A stretch of DNA of 64,000 nt from Daucus carota subsp. sativus (lineage: Eukaryota; Streptophyta; Magnoliopsida; Apiales; Apiaceae), in assembly GCF_001625215.2 (NCBI RefSeq), contig NC_030387.2, positions 39,827,606-39,891,605 on the forward strand, written 5' to 3'. Below the pieces are notes generated by a model. It made no database searches. It was given only the letters and a program-made list of their open reading frames with translations, and was not told where the DNA came from. Below are positions 1 through 11,353 of the stretch, in pieces (the stretch's first letter is position 1; every line of letters begins with the position of its first letter). The translations under genes and the position numbers were made by a program.

Positions 1-219
1 TTTCCTTTCTTTTCATTTCCCTTTCTGTATCCCATTCTGTTTCCCTGAGTCGAACCAAACGGCCCCTAGTTTCTCATGTCTCGTGTACAGCAGGCACACG
101 TAATAAAACCTAATTAACTACCGAAACATGTCTGTGGATCACACCTACGACTCTGACCATTGGTTTTAAATTCTAACAAATTGGTTTGTAGTGCGATTAT
201 ACTATCTAAAAACGCGCTT

Positions 220-381
220 ATAATTTATAGGCATAGACAGTGAAGAACCTGTCTCAGATCGAGATTCTCATTCTAATCAGTTTAGATAAAAGTTTTGAAT
301 ATAATTTATAGGCATAGACAGTGAAGAACCTGTCTCGGACCGAGATTCTCATTCTAATCAGTTTATATAAAAGTTTCGAAT
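220..381. repeat. 81-bp direct tandem duplication
   Basis: Two adjacent near-identical units, 220-300 and 301-381. Each contains the words GGCATAGACAGTGAAGAACC and GAGATTCTCATTCTAATCAG and differs at only a few positions. No coding capacity is visible. It lies about 500 bp beyond the 3' end of the minus-strand P450. Confidence 0.85.
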
Positions 382-871
382 TTCATTAATCGAACTCATT
401 AATTATGAATTAAAGAGCTATGCTTGTCGACGTGGTTTCCTTAGACACGATTGATAGTCGGTTTCCTAGACCCGATTTCTAGACTCGATTTTAATCGGTT
501 CCCTGGACCAGATTTCTAGTCCGGAAATATTTTTAGGCGCAGAATAATATCCCAGACTTACAAATATACAGATATATTTTGAGTTCCAATTACATTTTCA
601 AACGTGGAATAATATCTAAAATTTATAAATTATGGATATATTCGAGTTCCAATTATTTTATAATTCTGGTTCCGCCAACGGTCTTACGTTTCGGGTTCAG
701 GGTTAACTGGAGAAGATTGCAGGTAGATTTGGAATGAGTCTCATGACGCTGATAAACTGTGGGGGGCACTATCACCAAAACTATATATATATACAAAATT
801 ATCTCAATTTACATCCTACAATTTACTTGAACAGTGTGTACTAGAAATTATAATACAAAATTAATTAATAT

Positions 872-2464
872 TCAAACTCTCTTGAACACCCTAACTTTAA
901 GTCCACCGGCCATGTGACCCGTCAACAAAGGAACAAAAACCGGCTGGTCCAAACAAACCGGTTTTATCACAAACCGTCTCAAAACCGATGCCACCGCATA
1001 TTTCATCTGTATGAAAGCCATTTCCTTTCCCAAGCACACTCTCGGACCGGCCTGGAAAACCGGATACTTGTAAGGACTCACCATCTTTAAACCACCCGAT
1101 TCATCGAGCCACCGGTCCGGTCTAAACTCCAACCGGTCTTTCCCCCAAAGCTCCTCCATTCTCCCCATTCCATAAGGAAAATAGGTCACTCTGTTCCCCT
1201 TGTACACCACCGTCCCGTCAGGCAAAACGTCGTCGTTGGCCGCGTGTTTCGAGTCCCAAACCACCGGTGGATACAGCCTCATTGACTCGGAAATGCAGGC
1301 TTTCATGTACCTCATTTCCTTCAATTCATCGAATACTAATTCCTCACTAGACAAAAGAATTTCATTCAACAGCCTTTCCTCAACGTCCTGATTTTGCGAA
1401 ATTAGCCAGAACAGCCAGGTCATTGCTGAGGACGTCGTGTCCCGACCCGCCATCAGGAAACTGATGACCATGTCTCGAACCAGTCCATCATCAATTCCCG
1501 CTGATAAAAGCCTCCATAGTAGACTTTTTTCGCTATTTTCACTATTTTCCCCGCGATTCAACCTCATTTTATTTTTCTCGACTAAAATAATCTCATCAAC
1601 CGCGTCATGCACCACTGCCACGGCCTCTTTAAGCCGTTTCTCCGATCCAACATTAAGCCATCTCTTCAATTTCCACACCGCATTCACCATTGCGCCCCCG
1701 CGCATGGCACTAAACATCGAGGCCGTATCAAATGCACAAGCTAACCGATCCGTCTCAGACGAATCCATCTGAGACGGATCAAACCCTAACGCAACTTTAC
1801 AAATAGTATCAAAAGCAAACCTCTTCAAAACCACTTGCAAATCCACCACACTTTCATTCTCCACCGCATTCTCAAGCACTCGCACGAGCTGATTCTCCAC
1901 CTCGTCTTCCAAAACCTTAACAACAAACTCCCGTAAACACCTCGTGCTAAACTCATGACACGCAAGCTTCCTCTGCGACTTCCACATCTCCCCGTCCACA
2001 TTAAAAATCCCGTACCCGAGAAAATCCCCCAGAAATTCCGTAAACGCTTTCCCCTTAGGAAAATTACTAAACTTCGTTTTCAAAATATACTCCACATTTT
2101 TCTCATTAGCCGTCACAATAGTTCGTTGCGCGCCGAGCCGCCTGACTACAATAGTCCCCGAACTCGACTCCGCGAGAAGCTCAGTGTACCAATGTATCAA
2201 CCGATATCGATTTTTGTAAAATGCTACTAGGCTACCAATAAGAGACTCCGAGAGGAGCTCAGTGTACCAATATATTAACCGATATCGATTTTTGTAAAAT
2301 GCTACTAGGCTAGCATGTATCAACCGATATCGATTTTTGTAAAATACGAATAGGCTATCGATAAGAGGATACGATATCGGATTTTTACGAGATAAGAAAA
2401 ATGTGAGAAGAAACGAGAGTAGCGTGAGGCAGAGCGAGAGACAGAGGAGCAAGGAGAGAAACAT
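872..2464 (-). CDS. CYP94B-like cytochrome P450 with duplicated N-terminal segment
   Basis: Single-exon P450 of 530 residues, start ATG at 2464. Visible motifs are an N-terminal hydrophobic anchor (about 1-24, Leu/Ser/Phe-rich), the I-helix AGRDTT (339-344), the ExxR motif ESMR (393-396), FRPDRW (447-452) and the heme loop FQAGPRVCLG (470-479) with Cys477 as the expected iron ligand. The stretch TKFSNFPKG...LGDFLGYGIFNVDG (130-158) is typical of the CYP94 fatty-acid omega-hydroxylase family. The VVRRLGAQRTIVTAN region looks closest to CYP94B, whose known members include jasmonoyl-isoleucine 12-hydroxylases in the ER membrane. Substrate is inferred from family only. Residues 37-103 hold three copies of a short segment, adding about 41 residues over the expected length. 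All catalytic motifs are present, so the gene looks intact apart from that insertion. Confidence 0.93.
   Translation of the reverse strand: MFLSLLLCLSLCLTLLSFLLTFFLSRKNPISYPLIDSLFVFYKNRYRLIHASLVAFYKNRYRLIYWYTELLSESLIGSLVAFYKNRYRLIHWYTELLAESSSGTIVVRRLGAQRTIVTANEKNVEYILKTKFSNFPKGKAFTEFLGDFLGYGIFNVDGEMWKSQRKLACHEFSTRCLREFVVKVLEDEVENQLVRVLENAVENESVVDLQVVLKRFAFDTICKVALGFDPSQMDSSETDRLACAFDTASMFSAMRGGAMVNAVWKLKRWLNVGSEKRLKEAVAVVHDAVDEIILVEKNKMRLNRGENSENSEKSLLWRLLSAGIDDGLVRDMVISFLMAGRDTTSSAMTWLFWLISQNQDVEERLLNEILLSSEELVFDELKEMRYMKACISESMRLYPPVVWDSKHAANDDVLPDGTVVYKGNRVTYFPYGMGRMEELWGKDRLEFRPDRWLDESGGLKMVSPYKYPVFQAGPRVCLGKEMAFIQMKYAVASVLRRFVIKPVCLDQPVFVPLLTGHMAGGLKVRVFKRV
2171..2365 (-). repeat. In-frame tandem triplication inside the P450 CDS
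   Basis: Three successive copies of one coding unit. Two are full (78 bp, 26 residues: SLVAFYKNRYRLI + YWYTELLSES and a near-identical copy) and the third, nearest the start codon, is a 45-bp partial copy (SLFVFYKNRYRLIH). The DNA word CCGATATCGATTTTTGTAAA recurs in each. Frame is kept throughout. The segment lies between the membrane anchor and the first beta-strand of the P450 fold. Confidence 0.9.
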
Positions 2465-2517
2465 GGTGAGTACTTGGAATATAGAATGAGTTGGAACGAG
2501 AGATGAGTTGAGGTTGT

Positions 2518-2525
2518 TTATATAA
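2518..2525 (-). promoter_or_regulatory. Probable TATA box of the P450
   Basis: On the minus strand this reads TATATAAA and lies 54 bp upstream of the ATG. That would give a short 5' leader of about 20-25 nt if transcription starts about 30 nt downstream. Confidence 0.55.
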
Positions 2526-5500
2526 ATAATGTTGCGGATTAAATTAAATTTGTGTGTCCCGCGTATAAGTACGTGTTTGTGGTGGGAGCCTTAACGTACC
2601 TAAAAGTTTAGATTTTTATGGAGAAATGATTGATATTTGATTATTATTGTTATTATTATATTTTGGTATTATTATATGTTGTAAATACGTAGTCATATAA
2701 TTCTGTATAGTTTGCGGTCCCGGGATGAAAGGGGTTTTGATATTGATGTTCGAGTCCAGCTGTTTTAAACCTTTAACGTGTGTTCTGGATTTTAAACATT
2801 TTTCTGGTCTAGAATAGGACAGGGGAATTGAAATTTTAGTGTTTGTTTATTATATTATATAACCAATGTTTCAAATAAATCCTAAACCGACTAGCTAATC
2901 AGTTTCTTTTTAATGATGTATCTATCAGATATTGAGATCTAGAATGACCTTAGATTATTGTTAGAAAATTTCCTGTAAAATCCTTTTGTATTTGACCTTT
3001 TAAGATGTTATTTTGTTTAAGATGTTCTTTTGTATCGTTTGAATCGATCGAATTTAACGACGGTTGAAACTGCCAACCATTTTTTTTCCTTGCAATACCG
3101 GGATTTAGACTCTGATATCATTTTAGATTTTGAACTTTTCTTATTTTTTAAATATATTTAGCTAATTATCAAAAAAATTTAGTTGTCCATCATCATCTAA
3201 TGCACATATTATTAATGTTTTAGCAACCTAAAAAAGTTCAAAGCTCGGAAATCTATAGAGTTCTATTAATCGTCGAAAACGAGTTAAAACAAAAAAAATC
3301 CTACCAGAAATGGTCTTGTGGAAAAATTCAAAGCTGGGAAATGATTAGGATTTGGACTAAGGAATTAGTATTACTAGTAATTATTTGCAATCAATCTAGA
3401 TCAACATCACCTATTTGATTTTCCCATCTTATCCAATCATATCATATTTGTACTTTTTATATTTAGCTTTTTATAATTTACTTTAACTGTAAATCAACTC
3501 ATAACAATCATTTATGTCTCGCCAAAGCTAATCATATTTGTCATAATAACGAAAATAATTTAACAATATATTCAAAAATCTTAATTCTCCCTCACTCGAA
3601 AATTGAATTAATATATCTTGTCATGATATACTTATAAGATGAATATATTTATCTTACAAATATAATTTTAACGAAGAATTTTCTTTCAAGAAAATGTATT
3701 ATCGAACCGAAAGACATGCTGATCAGTAATCAAACGTAGAAAGACGAAGAACTGAGCTTGTTATGTAGGGTCGGTGAGTTATATCAAGGAGACAAGTTGA
3801 GCTTATATGTGGTGAACATTCTAGCTGGAGATGAGCAACTCAAAATATTGTGGCTAAACTATAAATGAAACGTGCACAAATTCGAAGAGAAACGCATATG
3901 ATAAACGTGCGTTGCATGTAAAGACGTCGATTTGACGCACCGAATGTGGGCAATAGCTGTTAAGTCTGCGGCTCGTGAGTCTGGAGTCGACGAATAAACA
4001 AGTGGATTAGATGAGGGCCAGTGCTGCTTGCTGGTGTAACAAGACTGCAGACTTGTACTTTGTACTAGACCAGTTGTAGGACTTCCACAACGTGGGCAAC
4101 CAACGCTCGCTGCTCATTATTTTCCACACATCACGTGTGTACAAACAGTCATGACTCCTTATCGACACAAGTCCGGTTAACAAAAATCAGAATCTCAAAC
4201 GCATGTGTTGATATTTAGATTAGTAATTTTGTAATATGGAATGAGAATTTCAACCCCACTTTGAGGATGAATCATTCCTTATATTTCTTTTGAAATCCTG
4301 TTCTCATAACACTTTATTTCCATTCTTGATTCTCATTCTCGCTCATAATCCAAAAGCCCTTTACGCGTTTATTATCCGTGGAAAAAGATGTCTGGTACTT
4401 TTTGCTAAAAATGCGAGAAAATAGTTCAGGTCTAAGTGCATATAAAAATAACTCATTTTCATATCCGCTAGCAATAAACTCGAAAAGAGATAAGACAAGT
4501 CTATACTAGTCATTCATAGTTTGTAGGTAAGATCCAGTCATATAAAAAGTGTCAAGTTTGAGAGCTGATTTATTTTTTACCTTGTTCTGTTAACACCAGC
4601 CCCTATGACAGATCTGGTTTTAAGTTTATAATATATTAAAAACAGATATTTGAGATCTTAAATAAAGTTTACTCCACTTTCAAGTAGATGAAACTAACAG
4701 AGGCCAAGACCATTTTAATCTAAAGGCTGAGAGATGAGATGGTCCTGCAATTAACAGGTACATGAAACTCCACCTCCCACGTCGCCTGAAAGAAAAAACT
4801 ATGTTTTTCAGATTCATAGATACAACGCCCTAAAATCCAAATCTAAATGCACAGCTATCAGGCCTGCACAAGGCTTTGCTACAAAGATACCGCAACTAAG
4901 AGCGTGGAAGCTAACCGAATAGTCATGGGTCACCTGGCTATCTACTGCTGAGTATTAGAACTTAGACTCAGGTCAGCTACTTGTGGGTCTGCCAATGGCA
5001 GTGGTAGTTGCTTCTTCTGGTTCATCCAAACTATTTGGAGTTCAAAAAAAGGCATGACCCGATACTTTAAATAGCTACAAAAAGACTCGGCACATTACTT
5101 GCACTTCTTTCTAATGATAATTACAATTATGTGGTCGATATATTTTTAAAATGGATTTGATAGACCTAACAATTTGTTCTAGGGGGAGCAAAAATGTCAG
5201 AAACCAAGCATAAAAAGACCCAGTGCTCAGTACATAAGTTTATGATAAAATTATTGTGCTAAAGTTGCAATCCACTGCTAGAGAATACTCCATTATGGAG
5301 ATCACATAACTCGACACAGTCTAAAAAGCATACTAATAAATAACTCACATCAAATGGACATTAAAAATCTACATTCCTCTTGCTTTGGAAGTTGCACAAA
5401 TCCAGATAGCAGAATAAGTTTTATAGACATTAATTATCCATTTGAAGAGTGTACAATTTGTACTCCGCTCGACCCTGTAGACAATGAATATCAATCAGAT

Positions 5501-5584
5501 CTATATAAAGAAAGCCAACAATTGATAGGTTACCTATTAAAATACTCATTTATGCAAATCTTTTTGCACCTCTAGAAACATGAT
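2526..5584. other. Intergenic, AT-rich, no gene recognised
   Basis: No ORF with recognisable motifs or splice-consistent exons was found. Short open frames here (for example 5354-5575, plus) lack codon structure and look accidental. The stretch 4230-4340 (a GAATGAGAATTTCAACCCC-type run) resembles diffuse low-complexity repeats seen again near 26.2-26.4 kb. Confidence 0.5.
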
Positions 5585-8500
5585 TTAGCCATTTGCAGCT
5601 CTCAAGCGTGCAATCAATTCATCCTGCACAGGTAATTCACTATCAGTACTGCAAATGTCTACCAGTAAAGTAAATGAACAGGAATGACTAAAGCAGTTTG
5701 TCACGGGTTTAGAGTTTCGACCCTTTCAAAACTCAGTTTGGAGATAACACAGGACAAGTTGCTAACTATGACATGATACCCCTACTTAAGTTGTGAACAA
5801 GAATTTGATTCTTCGATGTAACAATACTTGAGAAGTTGGGACAATTAAAAACTAATTATAGAATTCTGAACAGCGTATTTTTGTTACTCAAGACAATTTA
5901 ATGACGTATAACTATTATTACGTATACTAGTCTAGTATACGTAATAACTATTATTACGTATACTAGTCTAGTTAGAGGTTGAATTTTGTCGGGGCGTGAC
6001 AAGTTGCTCAGTTTGGAGATAACACAGGACAACCATGCTAACTATGACATGATACCCCTACTTAAGTTGTGAACAAGAATTTGATTCTTCGATGTAACAA
6101 TACTTGAGAAGTTGGGACAATTAAAAACTAATTATAGAATTCTGAACAGCGTATTTTTGTTACTCAAGACAATTTAATGACGTATAACTATTATTACGTA
6201 TACTAGTCTAGTATATGTTCCCCATCTTTGATGAGGGATATTTAAGTCAGTATTTATCATCTTGCAATATATACAAGTACAGAGTTTAATTTTGACCAAT
6301 ATTAGTTTAAAATTATTGTAAGTATTGCTATAATCCTTTCATTCTATAAGTGGTCTGATTCATAATTCATTTTCAAGACTTCTAATAATCTATATCTTAT
6401 TGAATCTCCAAACCTATCAACCTTTCTTGGACCTGTACCACATCAACTTCCTCCATATACTTGCTCAAAAATTATGCTTTCCGTCAGTCCATAATACTTG
6501 TCATTGCAGCAAACTCTGTATTTGGTGTAAACATGTAGCCAAAGTAACAGCCTTACACAGAGAATGAGAAGGACAAGATTACATTAAGGTCATAACTTAA
6601 GAATGCAAGGCTTTCAGGAAAATCAATTATGTTAGTCATGTTACATGTTTCCTATTAAGAGTTATCCTTTCTTTTCCTAATGAGGTCTGAACAAATTTCT
6701 ACCAGGTTCTTCGCATTATCAGCTAGTGGTTGCACACATTCATAATTTAGTAGTTAAACGACAATAACTTTCTTTGAGACATGAAACAGAAGAACTTAAA
6801 TGACTATAGTAACACTTGCCTTTTTCCCCTTTGCTGAAAGACCTTTTTCTCTTAGAATTGCACGAAGTCTTTCCACAGTCAAACTCTGCAGATCCTTTTC
6901 AGGTGCACGAGACCTAGACCCCTCTGAATAATAAAACAATAGCCATTAGATACTTGTCAGATAATATCACAGCATCTACATTTACCATAATTTTAATAAC
7001 TAAACGAGGTATGCAGGCCTTAAATCACTTGTGAAGTACGTTTTTGGAAGAAAATATTAAAGCTGTACAAAATAGAGCATAGCACACGAAGTCATGGCAT
7101 TTACGCTGGGATCACTAATCTGGTGGGGGTTGGATTATTCGCTAATAATTCGGTTGTCCCATAGACTAAGTTGTATTATTTAATAGTTCATTTAATGGAG
7201 ATTAAAAAGTACCATGAAGAGGGCGTAATTTAGTTGTCCCTTTCTAGGGATAAAAAAAGATAATAAATAGAAAAAAAAAATAGCATATGATTATTAAAGG
7301 ATTAAGTTGTTCAAAAAGAGCAGATAGTCCAATACAAAAGTAATATCAATATCTTAAAATAACATATGCGGAGAAGACACATTAAGAGATAGATTAAACA
7401 CAATTTAGTAATAAAAAGATATATTAGAACCATCACCAACATAGAAACATTACTTAAACACGGATAATGTGTACAAAGTAATTAAAAGGCATTAGATTGG
7501 CTTCATCATCATCACTGCAAAACTATATAATCAACTATCCCACAGATTTCATGTTGGTATGCTTATTGTGGAAGATTAAACAACTACATAGCACACCTGG
7601 TTGAGAGTGGGTATTCGACACACCCCTCTTAGAAGAAGTTCTTCCCTCCAAAGTCCTCTCTGGAGCCCTGAAAGAGAATACTATGTTATTTTATATTTAC
7701 AAGGCAAAAATCAATGAGGGAATTACTCGAAGCGTGGTGGTATTAGTTATTCATATACAAAAATGAAAAAACTTAAGTCCTGAAGTCCTGGGTTGATTCA
7801 GGGTTTCAAAAGAGACGCCCGAGTAATGTAGACAGATAAAGAAAAGCAAAATATACCTCTTTCTAGAACTCTCAGCAACAGAAACAGCCTTTCCATCTTT
7901 TAAATTTGAATCTACCTTCCGTTTCTTAAGAACAAGAGACCTTATAAGTATGTTAGTCTGGTTTGTCTTTATCAGCTGGTCCTCTGAAAATTCAAACATT
8001 TAAAAAATAGAATAATCAATAACATATGTTGTGTAGAACACGGAGATCTAAACTCCCGTAAAATACAAAGAGATTGAGTAGATGTGTCAGCAATGCTTTT
8101 CAATTTGATTTCCATGTGTTATGCTATTTGAATATAATCAGCAGATTCATAAACATGTATTTTATGCACAACTAAATAAATTTTGTTCGAATTTAAACCT
8201 GAACTATCGGATCATTGATACCTTAGTTCATTAAACTCGGCGCATAATGTTTTTTTTTTTGGGACAAAAATTCGGCACATAATGAAGACAGTGAATACTT
8301 CACAAGGAGAATAATTATTATTAATAAATCAAAATTACAAATTGATCATAATACAATACTATAATCATTAGATATGAACTTGAAAGGAAAATGCCTAAAT
8401 ATACTACAAATACCTGGCGGTGATGTGTCATGCTCGCATATGTAGACACGCATACCACCCTGCTAGAACAAATTAAATAATTAAGAAAGTGCATTTAAGT

Positions 8501-9373
8501 CGATCAGTCAATTACAGTGCTATGCTTTTCACGTATATAAACTAAAGATCACACATTTCACATAATATACACGTTTCCCCATAAGAAAGTACATAAAACC
8601 ATTCAGTTGAATGATGAACTGTGTTCAAAAAGTACCCATCTAGGATTTCGGCAGTTCCTATTACCGCCTAAACTTACACAGCCACTACAAAAAAACAGAT
8701 TTCAATCGACCTCCAAGCTCTATACTTTATAAACAAAAAGAACCCGTCACATTCTTATATCCTAAGAAAAATGAACACAAATTCATAACAATTAAGACCA
8801 ACATCCGTATCCGTTTCATTTTAAAATTCATTTAAGTCCCGCCATAACACGCTCCCGCGTATCCACGTCTGGATCCGTTTCATTTTAAAATTCATCTAAC
8901 TACATCCTTAAACCCCCCCCCCCCCCCCAAGAAAAAAAAAAAAGATTCTACCCTAAACAGATCAACACATACGAAGATAACTACCTAGCACAGCCATACT
9001 TAAAATCAAATTCACCACGGCAGCATCAATCTAAACAAACACATAAATTTCCAATCAACCAAATCACCCAAAAAATTACTACACATCTCATCAATTCACA
9101 ATCTTTCTTCAATTAAACCAACTACAAGCATCTAAAATTCAAGAATCATTAACAATTCGCAATTAAATTGATAATAAAAGAAGCTAGGGTTTATCATCTA
9201 TATATGTTAAATGAAAGAGAGAGGGGGGAGAGAGAGAGAGAGATGACCGGATTAGTGGAGTAGACAGTGGATGAGGATAAGAGGCCGCGATTGGGGAGAT
9301 TAGCGAGGAATTTAGAAGCGCCGGACGCCGGAGATTGAGACGGCGGCGCCGACGAAGATGAAGAGCCGGCCAT
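5585..9373 (-). CDS. DDA1-like protein with C-terminal SAP motif
   Basis: Six exons in consistent phase: 9373-9248, 8459-8414, 7983-7857, 7667-7597, 6923-6820 and 5623-5585, giving 170 residues. The N-terminal part reads FLANLPNRG (22-30), [21 protein letters not shown] and then [21 protein letters not shown]. This matches the layout of the DDA1 domain, which in known proteins associates with the DDB1-CUL4 ubiquitin ligase. The C-terminus [18 protein letters not shown], then [16 protein letters not shown], is a SAP motif, a putative DNA/RNA-binding helix pair. A KKRKVD-type basic patch could be a nuclear signal. Intron 5 has a GC donor (AAAAAG/GCAAGT at 6820). Intron 1 holds a 16-base poly-C run (8913-8928). 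A nuclear role is inferred, not shown. The canonical plant DDA1 is a shorter protein without SAP. Confidence 0.8.
5732..6215. repeat. 208-bp direct duplication inside intron 5 of the DDA1/SAP gene
   Basis: Copy 1 spans 5732-5939 and copy 2 spans 6007-6215. They share long identical words such as GACATGATACCCCTACTTAA and ACGTATACTAGTCTAGTATA. Between them lies a 67-bp spacer that partly repeats the palindromic TATACGTAATAACTATTATTACG end. The duplication is recent, judged by very few differences, and lies wholly in the intron. Confidence 0.85.
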
Positions 9374-11353
9374 TAGAGTTGATTTGGCGCCTAAATTGTT
9401 GTTCTTAGCCCCAGGGATATAGCGAGTGTCGAAATAAAAAGCTGCAGTGCATATACAGACCAGGGCATATAGACACCGATTTTAAAGACCGACGGTGCCC
9501 GAAAATCACAAGTATTTTAGGGAAAATAAAGCCATTTATCTTGAGATATTAGGGATTTTATTATTTTGATCAAAAAAATTTTGATGCTTTAAATAGGTAT
9601 TTAGTTTTAGAATTTTAAATTCTGTTAAATTTTGATAAACAATTGATGTGTTCGTATTTATACGACAAAAATAATGTAACCGGAAGTTATAATTATCATT
9701 TAGCTGATAGGGTAATTATAAATAAAGTGACTACTTGTATGTGAATGAGATTAATGACTGTATGAGTGATTTCGATAATACCTTGATAATTAATATTACG
9801 ATTATTATATATTAACGATGATTTGTCGGTTAGTTGAGAAGGAATAAAGATGATGAAATTAAGGAGAGGTGGAAGATCTTATCATTTGTAAATAAATTAG
9901 ATTTCCGTTTAATGTTTAGATGAAATGATGAGAAAGAATAAAAAGGATGGAATTACTACTGTCTACTAAGTCAGTTATTTAGTCATATATATTAATGAGT
10001 AAGTATAATAATCGTGGATGATTTTGTAAATATGTGTATAAGATTGAGGTTAATTGTGCTGAATTTTATTAGGTAAATGAGAGTAAATAATAATTCGAAT
10101 AATATTGTTATTGTCACTAGTTAACGATCATCGTAAAATGTAGGATGAATATATAATTTATGTTATACATGGCTGCATAAATTTTTATAAACAGTGATTA
10201 ATAAAAAATGTTACATGTATATATAATACACACATACATATCTGTATATGTGTGTGTAACCTATTTATATATTAAAAATTTTGAGTGTCTAAATTAAATG
10301 AGTTAATATATATATGTATGCATATATATTCGGTTGTCTTCTGAAATTATCTCGATCACAATCATATTTCATCCTTCTATAATTACGCGCATAATGTGAT
10401 GTTTATGCTCAATATATATGGTTACTTTGTGGGATCGGGTTTTTCGAATTTGTCATAATCTCAATATTATTCAACACATCATTAAGATAAACCTTACATT
10501 ATCATATTACCATCTTTTTTATGATTGCAAAATGATCCATAGACAAATTAGATATGTATGTTTATGTTATCAGAAATGAGATGGCACTATAGTTGCAAAA
10601 CTCAAAAAGCAAAAATGTATTTTCAGAAAAATCAAAAAAATTAATACTTGAGAGTTGGAGGATAAAAAGCAAAGAAAGCGTTTGACATATCCTGCTTTTC
10701 AAAACTAAAAATCTAAAGTATTAAAAAAAGTAGATAAGTATTTTTTTTTTAGCAGATACGTCTATATTTTTGCTAAATGACGAATATTAAACCGTTGAGA
10801 ACATTTTATATTTTACACATGAGAATAATGAGAACAAATATTCTGCACTTTTCAAATGATACATGACAATTATTCTAGAGATATTTCATATTTTCAATAT
10901 TATATTATTTTACATCAGAATGGTAATATTACCAAACTATTAAAGCCTTCTCGATATTAATTTCTACAAAATTAATAAATATATACTTCCCATCATGCCC
11001 TAGCCCTACTATGAGTAATTTTTAAAGAAATGCTACCAATTACAAACAACGGGGGTGATTAAAATGCGGATAAGCATGGATGGTTTCCAGAAAATAACGG
11101 GTCACTCTTTGACCATGCACCTGCATCATCACACTATCTTACACACACAACACTATCTCCACCGTTCAATAATTGTCCAGATAAAAACAAGCAAAGCTCA
11201 CATTTCAGGTCAGCAATAATGCATTCATGCATGCACTGTTACCAATCTGCCTCAAACAAAAGTGAAAAGACAATATTTTAATAAAAGATACTTGGGATTG
11301 TAGTTGCACTAACTTTTATCTGAATTTTGCTCAACAATTCTGTTTTAGTATAG
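9374..11353. other. Intergenic spacer, AT-rich, no gene recognised
   Basis: About 2 kb between two divergent genes (minus-strand DDA1/SAP and plus-strand KING1), so it must contain both promoters. A CT/GA-rich run at 9216-9242 lies in intron 1 just past exon 1 of the minus gene. I see no ORF or repeat with clear ends; 10.1-10.3 kb is TA/TG-rich microsatellite-like sequence. Confidence 0.5.
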
